The position numbers and the translations under genes are program-made. Under the pieces are notes generated by a model, which worked only from the letters and a program-made list of their open reading frames with translations, did not search any database and was not told where the DNA came from. 64,000 bases of DNA from Colias croceus (taxonomy: Eukaryota; Arthropoda; Insecta; Lepidoptera; Pieridae): the NCBI RefSeq assembly GCF_905220415.1, contig NC_059565.1, forward strand, positions 5,046,501 through 5,110,500. Reading direction: 5' to 3'. Shown here in pieces: positions 44,365-59,500 of this stretch. Numbering within the stretch: position 1 is the first letter of the stretch; the number at the start of each line of letters is the position of its first letter.

Positions 44365-44490
44365 ATAAATTATTGTATTGTCAAATTAATTTTCACCGAT
44401 CCTTGATAAGTGTACAAAGTTTTAATTAAATCTGTCCGTTTAAAGTCAAAATCAAAAGAAATCGGTTACACACAAACATACAGCTTCCTA
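44365..44490 (+). repeat. CACCGATCCTTGATAAGTG interspersed repeat
   Basis: The third plus-strand copy. It ends about 45 bp before the acceptor (44534) of the first FAR coding exon. Confidence 0.5.
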
Positions 44491-44541
44491 CCAAAAGCGT
44501 ATTAAAAATTACTGACAGATCATTATCATCCACAGTGAGCC

Positions 44542-47500
44542 ATGTCATCCGAAGGTTTGACAGCGATGGAGGTGGACTCTCTACCAGACAGGATAGCTGA
44601 GACCTTCGCAAACACAACCGTCTTCATCACTGGAGGGACTGGCTTCATGGGCAAGGTGCTTGTGGAAAAACTGTTGAGGTATGGAATTGTTTTGAATAGA
44701 AAGAACAGAAAAATTTATTAATTGAATAAAACTCAAATTCAAACATTTCTTTATTAAATTAGACTTCTTCTAGAAGCACTTTTGAATCGTCATTACATAT
44801 TTTTAACATTTACCACCGATTCGGAAAGCAGGATTTTGCAATTTTGTTGACTACATAAGATTTAAAATTAAGTACCTTTTTTATTCAATTTCTCTACATT
44901 TTTCCCTGAGTAAATTTTATTATTTTCAACTAGCTTCCGCCCGCGACTCCGTCCGCGCGGAAAAATTAAGAAAAATTAAGATTTATTTTTTTCTACGTAT
45001 TTTACCGGGATAAAAAGTATCCTATTTTATGCCCAGGATAATAAGGTATAATTATACCAAGTTTCATCGAAATCGAACCGTTAGTTTTCACGTGATGCCT
45101 TCACATACAGACAGACAGACAGACAGACAGACAGACGGACAGACAGACAGACAAAAAAATTTTTAATCACATATTTGGGTTTGGTATCGATCCAGTAACA
45201 CCCCCTGCTATTTATTTTTTCAATATTTTCAATGTACAGAATTGACCCTTCTACAGATTTATTATATGTATAGATTTGATAAACGTAGATAGTATGCCTG
45301 GATGAAATTGCCTACAGTCGCTCATTGTACATAATAACTTTTGGAGCAATTTTTTTATCAAAATAATAGCACAAAATAGCAATATATGTATGACGTCAGC
45401 AGATGGCGCTAAAACAAATATTATTTACAGGAAATGCCCGGATATCCGCAAGATAATATTATTTATTCGGCCCAAAAAGGGAAAAACACCAAAACAAAGA
45501 CTCGAAGAACTTCTAAGCGATGCTGTAAGTATTGTAATATTATTATTCACTAGTTTATAATTGTCGCGAATTTGTCTGTACCTTTAATAGAATTTAGAAT
45601 AAGATGATCTATCTTGTTCTCGTGAGTACGAACTCGGTTCATCCGTTTTGACATTTCTACGGTACAAACAAAAAAAAATCTGTACAAGTTAGAACTTCAT
45701 AATAATATTATGTCTTTCGTAACGTTAAATATTTTGTAAATTGTATTTATTAAGTTACTATATTTGCATTGCCTTTCAAGAACTTGTTAGCCGTTTTTGC
45801 GTGATTGATTAACAGACATAAAAAGTTTTAGATAATATACCTTATCAGTTATCTTCTAGAATTTACAACCAAATAAAATTAGGTAAACAACAATAATACA
45901 AGCTCATTAAATTCTTTTAAAATTGTACTTTTAATTAAAACAGCTCTATTATAATTAAAAAAGGTTACTAAAATAATTTTCTAAAATCTCAATCGAAAAA
46001 ATAAGGTTTTCAAATCAATGTAAAACCTTGTATTATATTCACTGTGGTTAAACATAAAAAAAGCAAAACACAATTACAAAAAACAGGCAAATTTGTCACA
46101 GACAATTAATTTTCAAATCAAGATTCTTACATAACTTTAATAAGATAAAGAGAGCAAATCCGCGTTGAAAAACTAGTTTAATTTATTCGCTAGATGATTA
46201 ATATCATGCACAAGAGTCATAAAACACATGTAACTATAAAAACAGGTCAAGTGCGAGTCGTACACGCGCACGAAGGGTTCCTTACTATCAAGTAAAAAAA
46301 TACGAAAAAAAACACGTTTATTGTATGGGGACCCTTTTTTTGTTGTTATAGCGGCAACGGAAATACGTCATTTGTGAAAATTTCACCTTTCTAGCTATCA
46401 CGGCTTATTAGATACAGCCTGGAGACAGACAGACAGAATTTTTAGTATTGTCATCATAGCGGCAACGGAAATACATAATTTGTGAAAATTTCAGCTTTCT
46501 AGCTATCATGGTTTATGAGATACAACCTGGAGATAGACAGATAACGAAGTCTCAGTAATAGGGTTCCGTTTTACCCTTTGGGTACGGAACCCTAAAAATA
46601 ACTGTATTTTACGACATGAAACGTATACGTTACTTAACTGCCAAAAGACAATGCTGTTTCTCCATTTTCGTAACTTGAACTTAACCTAGCTTGAAGTTAA
46701 GTGAACAAAAAACGGAAAAATAGTAATGCAATATTATGATTAGGGTAATTATTTTTGTTTGGGTATTTTTTGTTTTTCCAACAAAACATTAATTGGATAA
46801 TAAAGTTATTTTAAGCATTATTTATTATTATAATAGATTTCCTGTTATTTTCAACAATTTTTAAGTCTTTATTCATATTATACTTTAAATTATAAAATAG
46901 GTAATATTTTTATTAATAAAAAAGTAACAAGCTAAGTTAGGTTATAATCACGACGTATTTTTTAAAACAACCATTGAAAAGGAATGTCACTGTTTTAAGA
47001 AAAGGTAACTGATGACAAAGTAGGCTTTGAACGGTGCATTTACATCAAACGAGCGAATGCTCATTCTATTCTATGTCAAATTATTTAGTGTAAACAGGCG
47101 TAGAGTATTCTTTCATTGTTCTTAGTGTGTTCGAAAAGATTCTATGCAATGTTCTTATACTGAACAACACTGAATATGAGTTTTCGTTTACACTAAAACA
47201 TCACGAAAAAGTGCTCTTACTAGCTCTATGTTCGTTTGATGTAAATGTACCGTTAGACAGTATTTCAAAATTATCTTGTAGTATATCCTTTTTAACTAAA
47301 CCGAGCTAACAAAAATATAAAATATACCCTCACTCCGTAAATATACAGGTCTTTCTACTGGCAAAAAAATCCGAAATCCATACTAATATTATAAATGCGA
47401 AAGTAACTCTGTCTGTCTGTCTGTTACTCAATCACGCCTTAACAACTGAACCAATTTGCATGAAATTTGGTATAAAGATATTTTGATAACCGAGAAAGGA

Positions 47501-50500
47501 CATAGGCTACTTTTTACCCCGGGACTGGGATATGTTTTATCCCGGAAATCCCACGGGAATGGGAACTATGCGGGATTTGCTTTAACTGCGCGGGCGAAGC
47601 TGCGGGTTTAAAGCTAGTACTCTAATAATTGTTGAGTTTTCCCTATATCTTCTTTTATCTAAAATCCCTTTTAAAAGCATTTAAGCGAAACATTTCACAA
47701 ATTAACAATATTTAAGTCTATATTCCGTTCTCTTTAGGTATAGTGCATCGAGTTGGTAAACCTTGCAACATGCCAGCCTATGTTGAAAGACATGCCCTAG
47801 CTAAACGTGTTAGTCATACTGTTTGGTTTTAGTTTTAAAGGGATATATTACTTGTGTTTTTTTATCTATACTATTATTATAAAGAGGAAAGGTTTGTATG
47901 TATGTATGGTTTTCACGCATAAACTACTGGACCGATTTTGATGAAATTTGGCATAGACCCTGAGAAAGAACATAGGCTACCTTTAATTGCGAAATATGTA
48001 CTACGGGTGAAGCCGGGGCGGACCGCTAGTTATAAATAAATAAATAACGTTAATTTCTTATTCTTTCATAGACATGGACATATTCATTATAGTTTTGTTC
48101 ACAAGTAAAAAGTATAAGTGGCGCCCGTTTTAGGCTTAGTTCGAAGAACTAGCCTGTATATACAACTATACAGGCACCAGCTTCTCCCTAAGTCATTTGA
48201 ACTTTACTATAACAAAAAAGTGAGCTAGTTATACATATAAATGCAGGTATGTGCAAGCATATTATACAAAGTATTTAGTTAGATTATAAAATAACATAGG
48301 TATATAATATATAAATAACATAGGTATGTAATAGAGTTATATCTTAAAAAAAAAATTTAATTGTAGATCATTAAAACGATCTCTTGACCAAGTACGGTCG
48401 TTGTGCAAAACAAACGACATTATTGCATTGCAGGAGACGTGGCTTCTTCCACATGACTTAAACTTAGTAAATGAAATTGACTCTCAATTTAGTGCCTTCG
48501 CTAAATCATCCGTGGATACCTCTGTGGGCATCCTACGCGGGCGTCCTTATGGAGGAATAGCTATCCTGTGGAGAAAGTCATTATTTTCTAGCGTTGTCTC
48601 AGTGGAATGTATAAATGATAGGCTAGCTGCGATCCGTATCGCTGTGGATGACCGTCATTTTTTGGTGATGAGCGTATATTTACCGACAGACAAAGAAGAG
48701 AATCTTATAGATTTTACGTCAACGTTAGCACAAATGTCTGCAATAATAGAGGATAGCGACGTTGAGGCGGCCTTTTGTCTTGGCGATTTTAATGCTGATC
48801 CTAATGGGAGATTTGGACGCCAATTAATGAATTTTTGTAACGAACACGATCTTGTATGTGCAGACCTAGAAATATTAGGTAAAGACTCCAATGAATACAC
48901 GTACGTAAGTGATGTCTATTATACGAGATCTTGGCTGGACCATTGTGTTGTGACCAAAGCGGCTTTTCCTTGTATAACACTGATAAATGTACTTCACGAT
49001 GTGTACTGGTCGGACCACCTACCGCTTATAGTGCAGTGTGACATTGAAGTTGTTCAGTGTAAGGTACAATGCAGTAGTAAGGGATTAAATAGAGGCGTCA
49101 TTTGGGGTAATAGAGACCTAAATCAAGTTAACGTTTATAGTAAGGAATGCTGTGATAATTTAAGTAAATTAAAATATTCTAGTCAATGTAAGATCTGTGA
49201 TACGGTTAATTGTACAAACCATTTATTTTTAATTAATGAATATTATGACAAAATTGTTCAAACATTACAGAACGCAGCAATTGTAAGTTCTGGATGTCGT
49301 CGTAGGGTCGGGAGGATGAATATAACTGGATGGAATTACCACGTTCGAGAATTACACCAGAGAGCGAGATTGAATTATAAAAATTGGGTAGCTGCAAGTA
49401 AGCCAATGACTGGGGACTTATTTAGTGATATGGTCAACAGTAAAAAGATTTTTAAGAACAAACTTAAATGGTGTCAGGACAATCAGGAGCAGATAAAAAT
49501 GGACATCTTGGCAATGCATAAGCGAAACAACAATTTCATAAAATTCTGGGAATCAACAAAAAAGTTACAAGGCAAAACATCTGCGCCCGCTTGTATAAAT
49601 AATGTTCAGAAACCAAAAGAAATTGCTGATTTGTTTGCTATGCATTTTCAAGTTGAGCCAATAATAAACTCAAGCTCAGTTACTAATGCCAAGAGTGATA
49701 AAGTTATGAATAAGAGTGAAAACCCATGTAAATATACGGCTAAGGATATCGCTAAGATCGTAAAGGGCATGTCACGTGGTAAGTCCCCAGGCATTGACGG
49801 ACTTAGTTTAGAGCATATATTGCACGCAGGGCCAGAAATCTTTCGCGTTTTGGCAGACTTGTATAATTTATGTCTGAACCTTTCTTATCTTCCTCCTGAT
49901 CTTATGAGGACCGTTGTGGTGCCAGTTCCTAAAAATAAAACGGGTGAACTTTCGAGTTTAAACAATTACAGACCTATCTCACTGGGCACAATTCTGGGTA
50001 AAATTCTTGAAAGACTTATTTACCCAGAATTGTCGAAGAATGTTGTTATACACGATGCTCAGTTTGGTTTTCGTCCCGGGCTCTCAACAGATTCTGCAAT
50101 TTTTAGCTTAAAAAGTGTTATAAATTATTATAAATCTCGAGATACGTCCGTGTACGCATGTTTTTTGGACCTCAGTCGCGCTTTTGATCTTGTGGATTAT
50201 AAACTACTTTGGAATAAACTGTCCAATAGCTCAGTTCCATCAAATATTGTTGATTTGTTGAGATACTGGTACGAGAACTAAACCAATTGTGTGCGATGGG
50301 GCGACTCGTTGTCTAATGAATATAGATTAAACTGCGGAGTGCGCCAAGGTGGGCTTACCTCACCAGATTTGTTCAACTTGTATATGAATGACCTGATTGA
50401 GGAACTGAGTAAAACGAAGGTAGGTTGTCATATTGGCAGTACTTGTGTTAACAACCTCAGCTACGCCGACGACATGGTTCTTCTCAGTCCCTCAATCAAT

Positions 50501-53500
50501 GGTCTGAGGCGCATGCTCTCAATCTGTGAGCGCTATGCGCTTGAGCATGGTCTGAAGTATAATGTTGGGAAATCACAAGTGATGGTTTTTAAGGCAGGTC
50601 GCGGGCCGGATATGGTTCCTAACGTTTGCTTGAATAGCACACCCGTTGAACGGGTGGGACGGTTCAAGTACTTGGGACACTTTCTCACAGAAAATCTGAA
50701 TGATGACGAGGATATTGAACGTGAGCGTCGAGCGCTTGCCGTCAGATGCAACATGCTAGCACGCAGATTTTCTAAATGTAATGAAGAGGTAAAATCTATT
50801 CTATTCAAAACATATTGTCAAAATTTGTATACCTGTCAATTATGGTCAAATTTCTCTAGAAAAGCTTTAAGCACCATTAGGGTGCAGTATAATGATGCAT
50901 ACCGCATCCTAATGAAATTGCCTAGGTACTGCAGTGCGTCTAGCATGTTTGCAGATGGCGGCATCAATGACTTCTTCGCAATTATTAGATTGCGAATAGC
51001 ATCTTTTTGGTCGCGTATACGCTCCTCTAATAACAAAATTATATATACGCTGTCCGAGTACTTGAACAGTCCCATTCTTAAGTATTGGTTATGTGTCCAT
51101 CTGAATAAGAACCGTAAGTAGTTGTATTTTAATGTTATTTTCTTTTTGTTTTTAAAATGTAACAGTTTTTATAAGTGTTCCTAAAATACTCAAAATCTTA
51201 AATGTAATTTTAATTATATAAATATGGATACCAGATATCTGAAATAAAGATCTATTATTATTATTATTAAAAAATATACCCTGTTGTTGCTACATATTCA
51301 ATTATTCATGTTTGTCCGGGTGTTCTCAATGAAATGAAATGAAATGAATGAAATGAAATGAATATTATTAATATTATAAAAATATATGTAATTATGATAA
51401 GTAACAAAATTTTAATTAATTAAATAGGTTCGTACTAATGTTTAGTTCGGAGAAAAAAATATCAAAATTGATAAGATTTATTATTTTATAGATGCAATGA
51501 TACTTTAAGTGTTTATTACTTTACATTGTGACTTCGTTCATAGATGGTTATACAAGTAGCGAATATATTATGCTATAATTGTAGACAACATTCTATCTGC
51601 ATTTAAAAATTCATCACAATGCGTACAGTAATTTTGTGTTTAGGAGTTGCCCAGACAGATTAACAAACGTGATATATCTATATTTACTGACTTTTTGAGT
51701 TTTTTGGACTTTCCTTTATTATAATAATATGTAACTTATATTAATTTGTTGTTCCTAAGCTGACCTTAATAAACAAACAAAACATAATACGTAATGTTGG
51801 CGTAAACATCTTACTTAGACATAACTTAGAAGTTTCTTACTTAGTACACATTACGAAAATAGCACTAAGATGCGAAATAAGCAATGTTTTACGGCTTGTG
51901 TTTATTTAAGTTACAAAATCTATGTCAAAATCAAGTTAATGAGTTTAAGTTAAGTGTCAATAACTTAGCATTACTATGTTATGTTGGTATGTCAATTGAT
52001 ATTACTTCACGTTATAAAATTGATAAACCGATATGGATGTAACAATACGTTCTAATATTGGTTTATTAATCATTAAACTTAATTAAAATTTCATCAAAAT
52101 TAGCTAAGCAAAACAAACATAATAAAGAAATCTAGAAGATAATATATCTATTGTCAACCGAGAATTGAAATTACGACTGTTTATTTATGTTATTTGTTTA
52201 TTTTTTATTACTCATTCTTTTAATATTTGCGTAACTAGAAGGTAGCTAAATAAGTACATAGTCTAAATATTGACCTAATTGAAGTGAAAACTTCTTTAGC
52301 GGCGTTGGGTATAAAATCTTAAACTCGCGTCAGTCAGGACACGTGGCCTGATCGAAAAAGTGTAAAACGGACTTTTTTTTAGCCCTTATACACATGCGTA
52401 AGACGGATACCACTCCAAAATATCAAACATGCTGAACGTTAATAATCAAGTTTTCACTTCAGCCGGCACTCCCGGAGTGCAACCCGTCTTTTTTTTAAAT
52501 GTTTTTTTTTCGTATTATTTTAAGGTTTGTAATTTTTATCATACTATTATCTTTTTTTTAATATTTGTACTAAACGCATATATGTACAGTTATATGGTTC
52601 ATAAATCTCTTCCCTTTTCTTTCATAATAACAACAAAAAATTTCTAGTTATTCGAGAAAGTTCGCAACCTCCGCGGTGGTGTGGAACCACTTCTGCAGAA
52701 GATGCAGCTCGTTTCTGGTGACGTCATCGAGCCTGACCTGGGGCTCTCTGATGAAGACAGGAACATCATCATTGATGAAGTGGATATTATAGTACATGCT
52801 GCTGCTACCGTCAGGTATTATATAAATAATAATAAATATTTCAGAACAAATTTCACACACGGCACGATCTGATCCCATACTAAGCTTTCGCTTGTGTTAT
52901 GGAAACCAGATGGCTGATAAACATACACACATAATTTTAAATACGTACTTATATAGATAAATTAACACCCAGAGACAACCGAACATCTATGTACATCACA
53001 CAAATATTTGCCCCGGGTGGGAATCGAACCCACGACCTCTAGCTTGGAAGGCAGGGCCACTAAAGAATAGAAAAAAAATATCATGAGTCTGGATTTGAAC
53101 CCGCGTATTCTGTCTTGTCTCATATATTATGATAATCTCGTAAGATAATTCATAACTGAAATTTTTTTTGATTTGATTTCATGCGTTGCGTTGATAAAAT
53201 GACACATTCAGCAAAAATTTTTTTTCTTATTAACAGATTTGACGAAGAACTGAAGAAAGCAGTGCTCCTAAATGTTCGTGGAACCAAATTAATATTGGAA
53301 TTGGCGAGACAATGCAAACATTTAAAAGTAAGTATAGACTTTTATGTAATTACTCAGTATATTCATCCCTCAAACAGCTATCAAGATTAATAACGAATTA
53401 TTAAGTGCAGTACTATTTATATTTTTCTCAAGTCGTAAATATATAAAAAAACCTTCAAGATTTGAATAATTTCTCAATATTAAGGCAATAATTGAAACCG

Positions 53501-56500
53501 CAAAATTTAACTTTGAAGAAATAACTATTATGACAGAAACATTTCGCTGTTTCTATTTTTTTAAGCTAATGTTCCTTTTTGTGGTAATATGTCATTAACA
53601 TTATTACAAGCTCTGCCCCATGGTTTCACTTGCATCACGTACACAGTCACAGTGTATGTCTTTTTTCGCTTTTGCGACGACTTTCAATGCTGTTGGCTGT
53701 TCCGATCCTTTAATAAATCGGATGTTGTATATTTTATCCTTCCACATGGTTCCAATATAAATGGACTATCTAACACTGATATAATTTTTTAAATCGGATC
53801 CGTAGTTCCAGAGATTAGCGCGTTCAACCAAACAAACACAATTCAGTTTAATAAGTCATAAATTAGTTTTTTTTTTTTCAAAATGAACTATCATTTTTTT
53901 TAATAATAGACTAACTAGTGCCCGCGACTTCGCGTAACTGCATAGTTTCCGTTCCCGTGGGATATCCCGGAATGCGTCATTTTCCCGGGATAAAAAGTAG
54001 CCTATATCCTTTCTCGGGTATCAAAATATCTCCATACCAAATTTCATGAAAATTGGTTCCGTAGTAAAGGCGTGATTGAGTAACAGACAGACAGACAGAG
54101 TTACAGAGCATTTATAATATTAGTATGGATGTTATTTGTGACTACTTATTATTCCCAGCTGCACTTCCACATATCGACCGCATACTGCCACCTGCACGAG
54201 AAGCTGCTCGAGGAGCGGCCGTACCCGCCCCCCGCCGACCCGCACAAGATCATACAGGCCGTCGAGTGGATGGACGAAGAGACCATCGCTGTTATAACGC
54301 CCAAGTGAGACCATTTTATACGTGACAACGTCTTATAATTCGATAGAGCCGCCTGCACGCACGAAAAAACATGACCCATGCGGCGTTACCTCGCTCTGAG
54401 GCATTCCATGTAAGGCTTGAAGTGCGAGCGAGAGCGCGGAACGAACGACAAAGAAGCACAATCGGACGTTGTCACGGTCAACTATCGTCAGTAAACCGAC
54501 TTTACAGACAACCAATTTTTTTTTCTCTTAAAAGCTCCCCCCTCCCACTTCCCGAACTCGGATTGACCGTAATTTATTTTTCCTTAGATTTTTATCATAT
54601 TTTCCTCCTTTTAGGGTTCCGTAGCCAAAATGGCAAAAACGGAACCCTTATAGTTTCGTCATGTCCGTCTGTCCGTCTGTCCGTCTGTCCGTCTGTCACA
54701 GCCGATTTACTCGGAAACTATAAGTACTACAGTGATGAAATTTGATGGGAATATGTGTTGTATGAACCGCTACAAAAATATGACACTAAATAGTAAAAAA
54801 AAGAATTGGGGGTGGGGCCCCCCATACATGTAACTGAGGGATGAAATTTTTTTTTTCGATGTACATACCCGTGTGGGGTATCAATGGAAAGGTCTTTTAA
54901 AATGATATAAAGTTTTCTAAAAAACATTTTTCTTAAAGTGAACGGTTTTTGAGATATCAGCTCTCAAAGTCGTAAAAAGTATGTCCCCCCCCCCTCTATT
55001 TTTATAACTACGGGGTATAAAATTCTAAAAAAAATAGAGGTGATGCATGCTAATTAACTCTTTCAACGATTTTTGGTTTGATCAAAGTATCTCTTATAGT
55101 TTTTGAGATAGGTTGATTTAACTGTAATTTATTATATTTGCTGCTACGGAACCCTTTGTGCGCGAGCCCGACTCGCACTTGGCCGGTTTTTTCTAATTGG
55201 TTTCATCCTACTGCGATTTTTTTTTCACTTTTTATTATTCATAAAGGCTTCTACCCTGGTCTATTGAAACCACAATTCTGGCAAATTAATTTTTCATTTC
55301 ATTTCAATAGAGATTCTGAGTTAGGATACTTATATAAGACATTGAATTAAGATTCTGAGATAATTCAGAGAGGCATTTCATCACACACAACGCAGCAAAT
55401 TTTCAACACTCAATTTTAGTATTCCATTTTTTCAGATTTTATAATTGTTCGTGCGTTCTGAATTTGAGACCGAAAAATTTATCTATTACATTTTCGTAAA
55501 ATTCGTTTCGTTTCTTACTATTTATTCCATTTTCCAGATTACTAAGCAAGTTACCAAACTCTTACGCCTTTACGAAGGCGCTAGGAGAAGCGCTCGCCGT
55601 GGAAGCCATGAAAGACATTCCTCTTGTAATCTTGAGACCGTCTATTGGTAAGTATTATAAAAATACGATTTATTTTATTAAAATTAACGAAATTTGGATT
55701 AAAATTTATATTACTCAGTCAGTAACTAATTATTTTCAGTTCAATTGTTAAAATACGCAAAAAGAAATCATTATTTCATATGCGCATACATTACTTTTTG
55801 ATTAAAATTAACGAAGGTTTGATTAAAATTTAAATTACTCTGCTGACTAGTCAGTACAAATTATTTTTTTAAATGCAAAATTATAACAGTACAAAAGCTC
55901 TTGCATTTTTGTAATTGAACTTAAAATTATTTATAATTACTAAAACATTGGCCATTTCAATTTTAACTGCATTTTGATGATACAGCTCTTTATGAAATCT
56001 TTAATCATTTTCAATCATTTTGATTATTAAATCTTTTTTAAAGTAGGACACTTTTTAATAAACAGGCTCTACTAAAAGGCTCTACTCTTGTTCAAACAAC
56101 TGATTATTTTGTTTGGTGTGACCTTAATAATTTTAAATAATGTATAAACGTGTATATTTATATTCTAGTGATTCCAATATGGCAAGAGCCTGTCCCTGGT
56201 TGGACTGACAACATCAACGGACCTACAGGACTTCTTATTGGTAAGCAAAATCATTATCTTTACATATCTACTTCTAGAACTAATTACTTATTTAGGTAGT
56301 TTTTATATTAGTAACCTACTGCAATTACTCAAGCGCAGAAAGTAGAAAATTTTTCGATGATTCAAAACAATCAACATCATGTTATATTTAAATTTATGAT
56401 AAAAAAGTAAAATTAGAAATTTAAATCATATAAAAATTCCATCTCGAGGCGGGATGATCAAATTTTGATTTTTTTTTAATTCTCATTTATACTTAAGTCA

Positions 56501-59500
56501 TTTTAATTTTTAATGCTACTTATAGGTATAACTAAATATCAAAAATGTAAAATGTAACCCTAATTTTTGCCCATTAAAAACAACCGCATTCTGCGCACGC
56601 GCTCTTACGCCATGTTCGAAGGTTAGTACAATATGATATTTGTGACACAGCCATTGTTTTATAGACGCAACTTCCTACACGTTTTGTTGCAAACACAGTA
56701 TTTCTGTGACATTGTTTAAAGATAAACAATTTGCAGTAATAAGTAATAACATTATCCGACTGCGCAAAAATTTGTAAACTAATGATTCGTATGTATTTCT
56801 TTGCTATGATTATTTTGGAAAGGTAAATATGCGATGTCTTGGAGTCATTAAAACGCTATTTATTCATATAGGTAATTATATAATAATTTACCTATATCCA
56901 TTAAAAACTCTGATACAGTATACACAAAAACGTTCATTTTCCCTGTAGAGAAAAATTGTGATCAATCTGTATGCAATTTGGTAGAGAAATAATTTTTCAA
57001 TATAATGTGTGTTTTTAACACGGTTTGATTAGCTTCATGGCTAAGTGCACATTTATATTTATTTTTTCTTATTCGCATTTGTTGCACGTATAAAAATGTA
57101 TGTATCCAAACTGTGGATAATGTTGTTGGTTGGACAGTTATACCTGTATTTAGACTAAGTTTTATTGTACAATTAACCACTGTTCTGCTGTTTATTATCC
57201 CTAATAAAGAAAAAATAAAAAAAAAATAAAATAAAATTCATCTAAGTATGTTTGTATATAAGCATGTCTTTTCGACTCATCACTTTAAAGGGATAGATAA
57301 TTCTTTCGTGGTAAATGTTAAAAATATGTTTAAATGACTTTTCAAAAGTGCTTCTAGAAGAAGTCTAATTGAATAAATAAATGTTTGAGTTTGAGTTTGA
57401 GTTTCTTCACATCAAGGATCAGAGACAATACAATGATTTCATTTTATCAAGCGTGTTTTTAACTATATTTATAATTGTTTTATGGGTCCTCTTCACTTCA
57501 AAAATAAGTATACAGTGTTCGAAACGTCGGGATAATAATCTATACTAATACTAGCGGTCCGCCCCGGCTTCGCCCGTGTTACATATTTACGTTTTCTCTA
57601 CATAAGAACCATCCTCGTACTTCAAGGAATACAATAAAAAAAGAATTATCGAAATCGGTTCAGCCGTTCTCGACACATATTTTGTGATTCATTTTAATAT
57701 TATAGATTATTAATCTTAAGAGTTTGTTTGTTTGTTTGAACGCGCTAATCTCAAAAACTACTGGTCAGATTTAAAAAATTCTTTCAGTGTTAGATAGCCC
57801 ATTTATCAAGGAAGGTATATTATATCATCACCCTAAGACCAACATGAGCGGAGCAATGCGGGTGAAACCGCGCGGCACAGCTAGTAAAAGATACTAATAA
57901 ATCGCGTTTAAAATTCGTTAAAATCTTTAATATCTAAATGCTTCTAAAATAATAAAATATATTCGCAGGTGCCGGCAAGGGTGTGATCCGAACAATGTAC
58001 TGTAAAGGTAACAGTTACGCAGATTACCTTCCTGTAGATGTTTTTATCAACGGCATTATGATAATGGCTTGGAATTATATAACAAATGGGTGAGTTGGTA
58101 AAGTAGAGTACAGTAGAGTAGAGTAGAGTAAAAGTAAAAGTAAAAGTAAAAGTAAAAGTAAAAAATAAAGTTTTGACTGACCGGTTGGCTTGGTTGGTAG
58201 TGGCCCTGCCTTTCAAGCCAGAGGTCGTGGGTTCGATTCCCACCCGGTGCAAATATTTGTGTGATGAACAAAGATGTTTGCTCTGTGTCTAGGTGTTATT
58301 TATCTATTTATGAATTTATTTAAAATTATATATGTATGGTGTATGGTGTCATGGTTTCCATAACACAAGCGAAAGCTTAGTATGGGATCAGATCGTGCCG
58401 TGTGTGAAAATTATGCTGAAATATTTATTTATTTGTTTGTAAAATTAAAAGTAAAAAAAAAAACAGTTTGTAGTTCTTCAAATATACTTCTAGTTCAGAA
58501 ATTTTCTTATCCCAATTTTCTATACCATGTCATTGCTTTGTTGTTTACCACTTTCGAAATATTCAATTTTGATTTCAGTTTAAACCATTGAGCCCGAAGC
58601 GGCCCGATCGGTCCACGACACAATAGATTTTCTATTGTGTCTGTGATTCCGGGGCCTGAGTTGTTAAATAAAATTAGTTATTAATTTTATTTACTTGCAG
58701 CGACAAAGAATCAAATGTGATCAACTTCACATCATCAGCTGAGATCAAAGTGACGTGGATCGAAATGATAGACGCTGGCAGAGAGATCATTATGAACAGA
58801 GTACCTCTAAACGGAGTTGTTTGGTAAGTAGTCAATATTCAAGTGACGATTTAAAACTATTTTCTAGCTTCTATATGGAAAAAAAATTAAAAAAAATATT
58901 GTTGTTTTTGTATCGACAATACCATGGATACTAAACTAACGCCTTCTAACCAAATGTATGTTCTATACGGTTTAAAATAAAAAAGTTATAACCACCTAAC
59001 CTACCTACCTAAATTAATCCTACTAACTTTATAAATGCGAAAGTGTGTATGTTTGTTTGCTACTCCTTTACACAAAAACTGTTGAACCCTTTCATGAAAT
59101 TTGGCACATACATACAAATTCAAATTCATATTATATTTATTTGCATTTATATAGGGTAACTAGTAACGATTTATAGGTACCTAAATGTTTTGAGCTCAAG
59201 TTTAAATCAAATCAAGTAATAAGTAGGTACTAAGTAATTTAGCATAAGTCTGAATTCACTTGATATTTGTCTTAATGCACTACTGTAATTATAAAATATT
59301 TTCACGATAGGCAATTTTTTATCATCACAGGCAAAACCTGAGCAAACGTCTAGCAATTAATTGGAACGAATTTCCTTATCGTGCGTTGCGAAAGGGGGCT
59401 AGACGGTAAAAATTAAGACGAAAAGTTGTAACGACACTTTGCGGTAGTTCTCTATCTTTCTCTCTTTCATAGAAAGCAAGTCATTTGGAAGCGAAGGCTA

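Noticed and set aside
54125..54325. 66-aa and overlapping minus frames
   Set aside because: They are shadows of FAR exon 5; the in-phase reading is LHFHISTAYCHLHEK and onward.
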